Shown: piece by piece, positions 24,710 to 32,716 of the stretch
Position numbering within the stretch: position 1 is the stretch's first letter
How the letters are laid out: the number at the start of each line of letters is the position of its first letter
Origin: Marinibactrum halimedae
GTDB taxonomy: Bacteria; Pseudomonadota; Gammaproteobacteria; Pseudomonadales; Cellvibrionaceae
Assembly: GCF_021234875.1 (NCBI RefSeq)
Contig: NZ_JAJQVM010000026.1
Span: 20,102-84,101, forward strand
DNA length: 64,000 bases
Reading direction: 5' to 3'
Made by a program: the position numbers and the translations under genes
The notes under the pieces: model-generated
What the model saw: the letters and a program-made list of their open reading frames with translations, nothing else
Databases searched by the model: none
What the model was told of the DNA's origin: nothing

Positions 24710-24892
24710 GTTGAAGTGAGTCCGAGTGGTAGACCTTCTGATGTCGTTGCCAAACTCGCATGAAGTAAAACTCCGCAGGATTTATAGTCTCGCCCCAACT
24801 CTTCTGACCATTTTTTATTGATTGGAAGGCGATTAATATAGCCAATCCTTAAAAACACACCCTGGTAGTTCATCATTAATCCAATCAGCCAT
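24710..24892 (-). pseudogene. Decayed IS4-family transposase, interrupted by the IS66 end
   Basis: On the minus strand a GAGGGGAG site precedes ATG at 24892, which reads MADWINDELPGCVFKD, the N-terminal DNA-binding segment of IS4/Tn5-type transposases, before a stop. A second frame then reads SCGVLLHASLATTSEGLPLG and LTS, an internal conserved block of the same family. The piece between is deleted and the frame is shifted. The reading stops exactly where the IS66 right end begins. The remnant is non-functional. Confidence 0.65.
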
Positions 24893-25373
24893 AATACTCC
24901 CCTCAAAAGTATCATGAAAAGTTACGATCTCATTCTATGTGCAAAATTGCAATATTTGTGGGTAATTAAATGATTGATTTGGCTTGGCGCTTGTGAATGA
25001 GTCAGTATAAATTTAGTTGGTTTGCAGATATTCTCTGATATTATTTTTATTTGATATTTCATTATTTCTGTTTATATTTATTGGAAATTATAATCTCAAA
25101 TAGGCGCAAAATGCCTCTTTTTGTCGCCATAAAAACTACCAATCTATAGTTGTTTGATTATTATACATCGCTATATTCATCATTCTTTCTAGACAAATTA
25201 AAAATATATGACTGATCAATAATGGATGCCGCTATTCTTTTTGATTTTTCATAGATTTTATTGGTGGCTGTCATTTAGTTGAAAATCATAGAGTTGTCTG
25301 AGTAAATCCTATGATCTGGTTGGGTAAGCTATCTCTATTCTAATTATAAAAAGTAATCCCAAGGAGGATGAGG
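24893..25373. other. AT-rich intergenic region before the OmpA-like gene
   Basis: No ORF or RNA gene is supported. A small AGGC...GCCT hairpin followed by CTTTTTG lies near 25102-25122 and could be a weak terminator. Confidence 0.3.
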
Positions 25374-26333
25374 ATGCATTTTCAGTTTGCATTACTTACT
25401 TTCGGCATAATTTTTTTACCAGTTAAAGGTTACTCAGCAAGTATCATTAAGAGTGTCATTGGGCTTTATCCGGAAAGCGTAGAGGTGAATTTCTCAGAGA
25501 ATCCTCATGATGATTATACCTTTCCTTTATCAGTCAATACTTATGACGAAATCGAAAAGTTTGATTCGCTACCGCTAGCAGGGAGTCGTTCGGTTGGCGT
25601 CTACGAGGCTAAGGGGGAGATAAATTCCACCACTGTTTTTAAATCTCTGGTGAGTGGCATGGAAGAAGTAGGCGTTGAAAAGAAGATGTCTTGTGATCAT
25701 GATGCTTGTGGTTATTTTTTCGTACGACAATTCATTGCCTCATATGCATATGAGGCTTACTACGCCTCTAGTTTTAATGAATTTAATAATCTCAATGGTC
25801 GAAATATTCATATTTATTCAGGCGTGTATCGTGAAGTAGATCAAGAAATTTATATTGTTTTGACAGTTGCAAAATCTGATTATTCAGAATATGTACAATA
25901 TGCCTTTGATCTTTTAGAACCGAAAAAAATAAAAACAAAAGCGTTGGTACTTACAACAGAGGGTATGACTAAAGATATAGAAAATACCGGTAAAGTAGTA
26001 CTTGATGGACTTTTTTTTGAGGCAAACTCTATAAAACTTGCTGATAAGTCGCAAGAAGCACTTGTCACAATTAGCGAATATTTAAAAGCAAACCCCAAAA
26101 AACGATTTTTGGTAGTAGGGCATACAGATACAGACGGTGCGTATGAGTATAACTGTAAACTCTCAGAAGGTCGTGCTAAATCGGTAAAAAGAACTTTGGT
26201 TGAAAGTTTTAATATTGCTTCTAATCGTCTTAAATCAGTAGGGATTTCATTTGCATCCCCCATGACCAGTAATGCTTCAGAAAAAGGTAGACAGTTAAAT
26301 CGTCGAGTTGAGCTTGTAGAGGTGTCATTATAA
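25374..26333 (+). CDS. OmpA-family protein (periplasmic, peptidoglycan-binding C-terminal domain)
   Basis: A 319-residue protein. AAGGAGG at 25361-25367 sits directly against an upstream ATG, so the downstream ATG at 25374 (six-base spacer) is taken as start. The signal peptide is FQFALLTFGIIFLPVKGYSA. The N-terminal domain is unrecognised. Residues about 205-317 form an OmpA/MotB domain: GLFFEANSIKLADKSQEALV, then FLVVGHTDTDGAYEYNCKLS then EGRAKSV, and GRQLNRRVELVEV, with the Asp and Arg of the diaminopimelate-binding site. The domain anchors to peptidoglycan. It shares overall layout with the OmpA-like gene at 37936, and both flank the Tad locus. The pair may anchor the pilus machinery (inference). 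Confidence 0.85.
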   Translation: MHFQFALLTFGIIFLPVKGYSASIIKSVIGLYPESVEVNFSENPHDDYTFPLSVNTYDEIEKFDSLPLAGSRSVGVYEAKGEINSTTVFKSLVSGMEEVGVEKKMSCDHDACGYFFVRQFIASYAYEAYYASSFNEFNNLNGRNIHIYSGVYREVDQEIYIVLTVAKSDYSEYVQYAFDLLEPKKIKTKALVLTTEGMTKDIENTGKVVLDGLFFEANSIKLADKSQEALVTISEYLKANPKKRFLVVGHTDTDGAYEYNCKLSEGRAKSVKRTLVESFNIASNRLKSVGISFASPMTSNASEKGRQLNRRVELVEVSL

Positions 26334-26653
26334 CTTTGTGATCTTTTGTGGTGGTTGTTTTTTTAGGTTTTAATGGTGGTTGTGTTGCTTCTTTTACAGT
26401 TGTTTGTAAGTGGTAAAATAATAATTTATAGGGGTTTTTCTGATTTTCAATGATAAAAATGAATTTTGTTGTTTTCTTTAAAAGGCGACAGCAAAAAAAT
26501 CTGACGCTAGAATTTTATTTTACTTTTTCCTGGGGTGTTAAACCATTTTGGGGGTTATTGGTGAAATGATTTTGTGGGTTGGATGGTATCGTTGTATTTT
26601 TTTAAAATATACAGTTATAGCAATTCATATAAACTTTATTAGGGACTAATAAA
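26334..26653. other. Upstream region of the Flp-like pilin gene
   Basis: A T-rich region of about 320 bases with no ORF. It should hold the main Tad-locus promoter, but I see no clear sigma-54 or sigma-70 consensus pair. Confidence 0.35.
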
Positions 26654-26944
26654 ATGAAAAAAGAAATGCAAAAAATTGCTCCTCATAAAATTGTTAACAA
26701 GAAAAAATCGCTTGGTCAGGGTATGACAGAGTATATTATCATAGTCGCACTCATTGCTATTGCTGCAATTGCAGTATTCCGTCTCTTCGGAGATACAGCA
26801 CGTAATCAAGTTGCAGGAATGGCCATGGAGCTTGGTGGTCAAAATGGCGCCAACGCTCAAAAAGCTGCGAAAACCGCTGCAAAAGCTGCAGAAACCAAAG
26901 CCGCGACAGCCCGCAACTTAAATAACTATACGGGTAACAATTAA
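26654..26944 (+). CDS. Flp-type (type IVb) pilin, major subunit candidate
   Basis: A 96-residue protein. A basic leader (MKKEMQKIAPHKIVNKKKSL) ends at Gly, followed by QGMTEYIIIVALIAIAAIAV. Cleavage after the first Gly places Glu at +5 and Tyr at +6, the Flp/TadE prepilin rule. The hydrophobic helix is followed by an Ala/Lys/Gln-rich C-terminus. AGGGA lies eight bases upstream of the ATG. It is the first gene of the Tad/Flp locus and a likely terminator follows, so it can be expressed at higher level than the rest, as is usual for a major pilin. The C-terminal Ala-Lys repeats are unusual for Flp. Confidence 0.8.
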   Translation: MKKEMQKIAPHKIVNKKKSLGQGMTEYIIIVALIAIAAIAVFRLFGDTARNQVAGMAMELGGQNGANAQKAAKTAAKAAETKAATARNLNNYTGNN

Positions 26945-26962
26945 TCTGATACGCCTGTAATT

Positions 26963-26996
26963 AAAAGGCGTCGTGGTGTTATGCCCGTCGCCTTTT
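26963..26996 (+). terminator. Likely partial terminator after the pilin gene
   Basis: AAAAGGCG pairs with CGCCTTTT across an 18-base loop with some internal pairing. An overlapping alternative pairs ACGCCT at 26951 with AGGCGT. The arrangement would let high pilin transcription drop before the downstream Tad genes. Confidence 0.5.
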
Positions 26997-27038
26997 ATCT
27001 CTCCTTAATTAGGGAATGACGAGCAGGAGCATAAAGCG

Positions 27039-28490
27039 GTGAATAAGTCCTTTAAGTTAAAACAAGATGGTCAGGCCTTAGTTTATATAATCGCTCTTTT
27101 AATACCGATTGCTCTTGGAGGTGCTATTGTTTTTAATTCATTTAGTCTCTCTAACGAAAAAACCAGATTGCAGAATGCTGCTGATGCAGTAGCTTATAGT
27201 GTCGCAACAATAGAAGCTAGAGATCTAAATTTCAAAGCCTATACCAATAGGGCGATGGTGGCGAATCAAGTCGCTGTGGCGCAGGTAGTTGGTTTTGTTT
27301 CTTGGGTGCGTTGGATGCAAAATGTATCAAGAAACTTGTCTTTAGTTACGTCTTGGATTCCTTATGTTAATGCTGTAACAAGAGCTATTAACCAGGTTAT
27401 GACTCAGGTTAGAAATGGTGTAGAGCGTGCAGCACCGGCTATCGCATCCGGTTTAGATTTACAAAATACGTTACTAACCAACGCCCAAAATATTATGCAT
27501 GTAGGAACTGTTGCTGTTGCAGGCGAAACCGCTAGAGAAGTGGCAAGAGCGAATGATAGAAGTATTGACACAGGACTATCATTTTCTAATGCAGCATTAT
27601 TCTCCGATTATGCAAGAAATCATGCTCGATTTTCACGAAGGTTTTCTCCTAATACAGTAAGAAACTCAAGAAGATACACGAGTACCTATCGTCAGCACTT
27701 TGAGCGTGTTGAAGAACTTCGTGAAATCACCATGGAATCTCGTGATCCCTTTAGTCGAAGCAGGAACTACGTTTGGTTTTCGCTAAGGTTGTGGCCTGTT
27801 CAATTTGAAATGCGACGTGCAGGAGGTACTGACTTGACTGGTCAAGATCGCAGGCATCGCTATGGTGGGTGGGTTGCAATGGATACGATGTCTTGGCACA
27901 CCCGTAGATGGCGATGCAGTTTTCGTGGATGTGGTTGGCGTGGTTGGGGTGAGAGAATTCCCATTGGTTGGGGCGCTGCTAAGACTTCAACAAATAACGA
28001 AAATGTCAGTCTATGGCACAGGCATAACCGAGAAAATAACTCCATGGGCAGGACTTGGCGAACAAATCGTCGGGCATCAAATTTGGCCTCAACCGAATAC
28101 AATGGTGCGAGAGAGGTTAAGCAAGGTGCTAGAGGGTATGGTGGTTTACGCCCCTTTTATGATCTTGCGTTAAACGGGCTAATTCAAAAAGCGCCGGGGA
28201 TTAAAATTATTTTAAGTAAACCGCAAGGGAGCGTGCGAACAGCAAGAGGTACGGGTTATAACTCTGGTGCAATGAATATTGAACAAAATGCACGCTTTGT
28301 TCAAAATCGTATGTCCGCAATGTCTGAAGCCGTTCCCTATTTTGCAAGAGCGAATGACCTTAATGGCTATCGTCGATTGGATAATCGGCGTGAATATGGA
28401 AATCTTTATAATCCTTATTGGCAAGCAAGATTGGATACTATTTCCGATAATGAGCGTAGAACAATGCAAGTTATAGCTGGTGTACTGTAA
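27039..28490 (+). CDS. TadG-like pilus assembly protein
   Basis: A 483-residue protein starting at GTG with CAGGAG about nine bases upstream. The N-terminus carries KLKQDGQALVYIIALLIPIA and a LGGAIVF helix, then ADAVAYSVATIEARDLNFKA, typical of TadE/G-like proteins with one transmembrane helix and a secreted body. The rest is rich in Arg, Trp and Asn, with a Trp-Arg-Cys cluster (RRWRCSFRGCGWRGWGE). TadG family proteins belong to the Flp pilus assembly apparatus in the inner membrane and periplasm. The prepilin-type Glu at +5 is absent, so processing by prepilin peptidase is unlikely. It shares the locus with CpaB-TadC. Confidence 0.75.
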   Translation: MNKSFKLKQDGQALVYIIALLIPIALGGAIVFNSFSLSNEKTRLQNAADAVAYSVATIEARDLNFKAYTNRAMVANQVAVAQVVGFVSWVRWMQNVSRNLSLVTSWIPYVNAVTRAINQVMTQVRNGVERAAPAIASGLDLQNTLLTNAQNIMHVGTVAVAGETAREVARANDRSIDTGLSFSNAALFSDYARNHARFSRRFSPNTVRNSRRYTSTYRQHFERVEELREITMESRDPFSRSRNYVWFSLRLWPVQFEMRRAGGTDLTGQDRRHRYGGWVAMDTMSWHTRRWRCSFRGCGWRGWGERIPIGWGAAKTSTNNENVSLWHRHNRENNSMGRTWRTNRRASNLASTEYNGAREVKQGARGYGGLRPFYDLALNGLIQKAPGIKIILSKPQGSVRTARGTGYNSGAMNIEQNARFVQNRMSAMSEAVPYFARANDLNGYRRLDNRREYGNLYNPYWQARLDTISDNERRTMQVIAGVL

Positions 28491-28503
28491 CGGATGATCA
28501 AAT

Positions 28504-29376
28504 ATGAATATTGTAAATTGTTTAGGGCAATTTCAGCATGGACAGGGCATGGTGGGATTTATCGTAGCAACTGCCTTTTTCATAATTCCTGTAACAATCA
28601 GTGTAAACTATTTGGCAAGAATTGGTGATGCTAAACATAAAACGCTAGAAGCTGCACGGTATGCTGCTTGGGAAAGGACTGTTTGGCATCAAAGTAATAA
28701 TAATTACAATATAAAATCAAATATAGACATTAGTCGTGAAATTAATCAGCGTGTTTTTGGTGAGCAGAATAAAAGAGTTGACTCAGTTGAAGATCGTAGA
28801 CGAATAGCACCTCAAAATATCGAATACGATGTATTCTTATATAACTGGGAAAGCAGTAATAATCCCAGAGCTACGATTATTGAAACACCAAGTGTAAGAA
28901 ATGCTGAGCCTAATAGGCTGACATTAACAGATAGTCGTGCACCAGGAAATGTATCTGGTTCAATCAATCGTATAATTCAAATGCTTCCAGGAATTGAATC
29001 AAATGGTTTTTACAATGCACAAGTTAATATTCAATTACACAGAGATGAAAATATTCAAGGTGAGCTTAATAATGCTTTAGGGCGCACTAATAATAATCAA
29101 AATATCCTAAATGCAACGAGTAATAATGCCATGCTTGTCGGTGCATGGAATGCTAACGGCCCCTCTGCTGCAAGACGAACAACTCAAGGTGCAGTCTTAA
29201 CATCATTATTAACAGGCGGGTTTCTTGGTGGTGCACTGAATACAGTACAAAGGATTGCTGGCTTTGGCTTTGAAGAAGTACGTCCAAATTCTCTTATTTT
29301 TGGTCATACTGATGTTGAGCGAGTACCATGTCATCGACTTAGGGTGGCTCCAACTAACCAGGGGCGTGGATGTTAA
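28504..29376 (+). CDS. TadE/G-like pseudopilin, larger form
   Basis: A 290-residue protein. The N-terminus has FQHGQGMVGFIVATAFFIIP then VTISVNYLARIGDAKHKTLE and AARYAAWE, the TadE/G pattern of a hydrophobic helix followed by an A.R.A. helix. The GQGM resembles the prepilin site of the pilin at 26654, but Glu at +5 is replaced by Gly. The rest is Asn-rich and not recognised. It follows the TadG-like gene by 13 bases and overlaps the next gene by seven, which suggests translational coupling. It is probably a membrane-anchored assembly component. Confidence 0.72.
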   Translation: MNIVNCLGQFQHGQGMVGFIVATAFFIIPVTISVNYLARIGDAKHKTLEAARYAAWERTVWHQSNNNYNIKSNIDISREINQRVFGEQNKRVDSVEDRRRIAPQNIEYDVFLYNWESSNNPRATIIETPSVRNAEPNRLTLTDSRAPGNVSGSINRIIQMLPGIESNGFYNAQVNIQLHRDENIQGELNNALGRTNNNQNILNATSNNAMLVGAWNANGPSAARRTTQGAVLTSLLTGGFLGGALNTVQRIAGFGFEEVRPNSLIFGHTDVERVPCHRLRVAPTNQGRGC

Positions 29377-30098
29377 GTTTAATGATTGATTGTAAAAGAT
29401 TATCTATAAATATCGAGCGAATTTTATTATTTTTTATGGTGTTTAGCTTGGGTGTCAAGGTTTGTGCTGAAAATTGGCCAGATATTCCTGTGCATAAAAA
29501 AGCAAAATTAATTGTTGTTGCCGAAGAGATGAAAATGAATGGGGTGGAAATGGTGATGTGGAAGTTAGAGTCATTTCTCTCTAAAGAAGCGATGATGTCT
29601 TTTTACAAAGAAGAATGGAAAAAGTCATTCATTGAGAATACTCCGGGTTATATTGAGTATGAAATGGGGCATTGGCAAGTCATTAGTCGAATGGAGGGTG
29701 GTTATCAAATTACCGTTCAGTTTGATCGGGAAGTAACCAAAAGTACTGATGGATTGGTTGGCATTTCCAAATTGCCTACGGAGGACAACCAGATAAGTTT
29801 GGGAAAAGGTTTTCCATCTGTAGGTAATATGGAATTTCTTAATGATATATATGCTGTTGATCAAAATAAGAAGTCAAGAACTATCGTGGCCGTCACCGAC
29901 TCCTCCTTTAATAATAGTGTAAATTTCTATCGAAGAACCTATAGAAGAAAGGGGTGGGAAGAGCTCACTCAAAATTTAACAGATGAAGGGGACGAGCGTA
30001 TTGGCTTAATGTTTAATCGTCGTGGTAAGGAACTCAATCTCACCATTATGCGAAGCGAAGGAAAAACAAATGTTGTAGCGGTATTGGTTGACCACTAG
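29370..30098 (+). CDS. Secreted protein in the Tad locus, unknown function
   Basis: A 242-residue protein. The N-terminal hydrophobic stretch (RILLFFMVFSLGVKVCAENW) looks like a signal peptide with cleavage near VCA. The mature protein is mixed alpha/beta with many Lys, Glu and Met residues and no domain I recognise. The start overlaps the stop of the previous gene (ATGTTAAG), so the two are coupled. A possible alternative start is ATG at 29382. Its place between TadE/G-like genes suggests a periplasmic accessory role in pilus assembly (inference). Confidence 0.6.
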   Translation: MLSLMIDCKRLSINIERILLFFMVFSLGVKVCAENWPDIPVHKKAKLIVVAEEMKMNGVEMVMWKLESFLSKEAMMSFYKEEWKKSFIENTPGYIEYEMGHWQVISRMEGGYQITVQFDREVTKSTDGLVGISKLPTEDNQISLGKGFPSVGNMEFLNDIYAVDQNKKSRTIVAVTDSSFNNSVNFYRRTYRRKGWEELTQNLTDEGDERIGLMFNRRGKELNLTIMRSEGKTNVVAVLVDH

Positions 30099-30116
30099 CA
30101 AAGGAGAATACTTAAA

Positions 30117-30326
30117 GTGAGGCAGCTTAAGTGTAAGAACCGTGAAGCTGGCACTGCAATAATAGAGTACGTCGTTGTCAGTTTTTTTCTTATGGCCGCA
30201 ATAATGTGGACGCCAGTGCCCAGATCAATCGGTGGTGATGGTCGAAGTACTGCAGGAGAAATGCTTATAGACGCCATAAAAGAGAATTACCGAGCGTATG
30301 CGTGGGCGATGTCGGTGCCTATTTGA
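30117..30326 (+). CDS. Short TadE-like/type IVb minor pseudopilin
   Basis: A 69-residue protein starting at GTG with AAGGAG ten bases upstream. CKNREAG is followed by TAIIEYVVVSFFLMAAIMW. Cleavage after Gly gives Glu at +5 and Tyr at +6, the same prepilin signature as the Flp-like pilin, although the body is only about 35 residues after the helix. This fits a minor pilin or pseudopilin. It lies 18 bases after the previous gene and 39 before cpaB, so it is in the operon. Confidence 0.72.
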   Translation: MRQLKCKNREAGTAIIEYVVVSFFLMAAIMWTPVPRSIGGDGRSTAGEMLIDAIKENYRAYAWAMSVPI

Positions 30327-30365
30327 GGGCAATACAGAAATATCCGATGGAGTTGGAAAGTAAAA

Positions 30366-31340
30366 ATGAAAAAATATACCTCGATTGGGCTACTCATTGT
30401 TGCCTTGATTTTTTCCGGTTTGGCAGCGGTAGCATCGATTAAATATCTAGAGAAAAGAGAGCAAGACCTTATCTCGAAGCTTGATCAAAAAAATGATACA
30501 GAAGTGATTGTTCCTTCAAGAGACCTTGTTGTCGGTGATGTGATAAGTACCGAAACGGTATCGGTGCGGGCGGTTCCGTCAACCTTTCTACCCAGTGGTG
30601 CATTATATCCTTCAGATTTTGATGCTATTGCAGGTTTGTCCATCAAAGAGCCGGTATTTTCAGGAAAACCGGTATTGCGAAGTCAGTTGGAAGGGCTTAG
30701 TGGAGTAGAAACCTTTTCAGAGCTTTTACAAGAAGGACAAAGGGCTATAACACTTCCAATTGATGAATTGCAATCTAATGAGAATATGTTGGTTCCTGGT
30801 GATTATGTTGATCTGCTGATTAAAATCAAGCATGAGGCTAGTGATAAAACTGGTGATAAGGAGACCGTTTCGGTCAATAGTCTTCTTCATCGTGTACTTA
30901 TCTTGGCGACCGGTCCAATAACCATTGCCGATCCTTCTTATTATTATTCTACAACTCAAATGGAGGGGCAGGGTTACGGTACGATTACAATTGGTGTGAA
31001 TTCGAAAGAAGTCCCCAAAATATTGGCAGCCAGTGAAATGGGTGAACTTATATATCTCATGAGAAATCCAGAGGATAAATCAAAAGGAAGATTTAACGAG
31101 GTTGGTGATGCTTGGGGCGTGGGTTGGGGGGAAGGTAATACGAGAAAAATACGAGTTTTTTCTGCAGAGAGTACTTCAAATGGCCTTATGGTAGATGAAT
31201 TTCGGTCTATAGGGGAAGATAATAAAAATAATTGGGGCAACCCAATAGACCCCGGCCGATTATATAAAAAGTACAATAAAGATTTTTTAAAAAAAATCTT
31301 GGAAAATGAAAAAAACTCGGTGGAAGTTGGGCAGTTATAG
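30366..31340 (+). CDS. cpaB: Flp pilus assembly protein CpaB/RcpC
   Basis: A 324-residue protein. An N-terminal membrane anchor (YTSIGLLIVALIFSGLAAVA) is followed by a SAF/CpaB region: VIVPSRDLVVGDVISTETVS, then LPSGALYPSDF, AGLSIKEPVFSGKPVLRSQL, and GQRAITLPIDELQSNENMLV then PGDYVDLL. This is the normal CpaB layout. CpaB is a periplasmic partner of the CpaC secretin in the Tad system. GGAAAG lies upstream of the ATG. It sits immediately before the secretin gene, the standard order. Confidence 0.88.
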   Translation: MKKYTSIGLLIVALIFSGLAAVASIKYLEKREQDLISKLDQKNDTEVIVPSRDLVVGDVISTETVSVRAVPSTFLPSGALYPSDFDAIAGLSIKEPVFSGKPVLRSQLEGLSGVETFSELLQEGQRAITLPIDELQSNENMLVPGDYVDLLIKIKHEASDKTGDKETVSVNSLLHRVLILATGPITIADPSYYYSTTQMEGQGYGTITIGVNSKEVPKILAASEMGELIYLMRNPEDKSKGRFNEVGDAWGVGWGEGNTRKIRVFSAESTSNGLMVDEFRSIGEDNKNNWGNPIDPGRLYKKYNKDFLKKILENEKNSVEVGQL

Positions 31341-31399
31341 GTTTTAAATACATCGTAATAAACGGATATTGATAAACTCAATTGGAATAGAGCTATCTT

Positions 31400-32713
31400 G
31401 TGAAAATTAATCAATTATTTCTTGGATTCTTTTTTTTGCTTTTTGCATCGAGCGTCATTGGGGAAAAACATACGGCGGTTAATATTCAAGTGGGAGAGGT
31501 GCGTATTATTGAGGTGCCTGATGTTGAGCAGGTGGCAATTGGAAACGAAAAAGTTTTTTCTTATCGTCCATTAGAAAATGGTGAGTTTGTTTTAATTGGT
31601 AATATTCCAGGTCGTTCATCATTGCATATTTGGCAAAAAGGCGGTCGCCAGCGAACCTATACAGTTAATGTGATCAGCTCGGAATCATCCGGAAATTTTC
31701 AATTGGCACGCTATCTTGCTAGTACCATATCAGGATTAAATGCCTATGAAAATGATGGGAAAATAATTTTTTCAGGCGATATTTCTGTCGAGCATAAAGA
31801 AAATTTTCTTTCCATATTGTCACAATTTGATAGTCCAATATCTCTGGTGACTTATAGTAGTTTCGAGCTTGCTCCGGTTGTTCGGCTTGATGTTATGCTT
31901 TTAGAAATAAAGCAGCGAGCAGTTAAAGATCTTGGTATTGATTGGGATGACGCGATTTCTGGGCCCGTTCTAGGGGTGCGTAAAATCTTTACTCGAAATG
32001 ATTATTTTTCTTTTGTTCGCGAAGGACCAAATGAAACGAATGGTGGATTTTCTTCACTTTTTGGTGAAGGATCTACAGTGCCTAACGATTATAACTTTTA
32101 TAAATACTCTGCTTTCACTAGTCATATTGGATCCATTATTAACCTCCTGCAAGAGTCGGGTGATGCAAAGGTCATATCCGCACCGAAGCTTATGGCAAAA
32201 AGCGGGGAATCCGCCTCATTTCTTAGTGGTGGTGAATTTCCTGTCTCAGTAGTAAATACCTTGGGACAATCTGAAATTGAATTTAAAGAGTATGGAGTAA
32301 GGCTCGACATTGCGCCAACAGTGGACGACAGAGAAAATATCAACACCTTTATTTTTACAGAACTAAGTTCTATTGACTTTGCAAACGCGGTGAATGGTGT
32401 TCCCGGTTTAATTGCGAGAAATTCTGAGACAACGATTAATCTAAGAAGCGGTGAAACTTTCGCTATTTCAGGCTTGTCACTTGCAGAAAAAGCTAGTCAA
32501 GAACGAAAATTACCCTTGCTGGGTGATATCCCTGTGTTAGGGAATTTATTTAAAAATGATAGTAATAACTCTGACTCAACAGAGCTGGTTATTCTTGTTA
32601 CGCCTTATATATTGACTCCAAAATCGAAAAGAAATGAAGCACTAATAGAGGCTGGTAGTCCATTAAGAGACGAATTTAAAAAATTTAATTGGCGTATGAA
32701 GCTATTGGAGTAG
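31400..32713 (+). CDS. cpaC: Flp pilus secretin CpaC/RcpA
   Basis: A 437-residue protein starting at GTG. The signal peptide is followed by the N-terminal secretin domain (VNIQVGEVRIIEVPDVEQVA, then GRSSLHIW) and the C-terminal secretin domain: KVISAPKLMAKSGESASFLS, EYGVRLDIAPTVDDRENINT, RNSETTINLRSGETFAISGL, and LPLLGDIPVLGNLFKND then ELVILVTPYIL. It forms the outer-membrane pore through which the pilus passes. Length is typical of the family. It follows cpaB by 59 bases and precedes the ATPase gene by three. Confidence 0.92.
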   Translation: MKINQLFLGFFFLLFASSVIGEKHTAVNIQVGEVRIIEVPDVEQVAIGNEKVFSYRPLENGEFVLIGNIPGRSSLHIWQKGGRQRTYTVNVISSESSGNFQLARYLASTISGLNAYENDGKIIFSGDISVEHKENFLSILSQFDSPISLVTYSSFELAPVVRLDVMLLEIKQRAVKDLGIDWDDAISGPVLGVRKIFTRNDYFSFVREGPNETNGGFSSLFGEGSTVPNDYNFYKYSAFTSHIGSIINLLQESGDAKVISAPKLMAKSGESASFLSGGEFPVSVVNTLGQSEIEFKEYGVRLDIAPTVDDRENINTFIFTELSSIDFANAVNGVPGLIARNSETTINLRSGETFAISGLSLAEKASQERKLPLLGDIPVLGNLFKNDSNNSDSTELVILVTPYILTPKSKRNEALIEAGSPLRDEFKKFNWRMKLLE

Positions 32714-32716
32714 GTT

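Noticed and set aside
24585..24845. 86-residue minus-strand ORF overlapping the IS remnants
   Set aside because: It is a shadow frame across two transposase fragments; the real remnants are in other frames.
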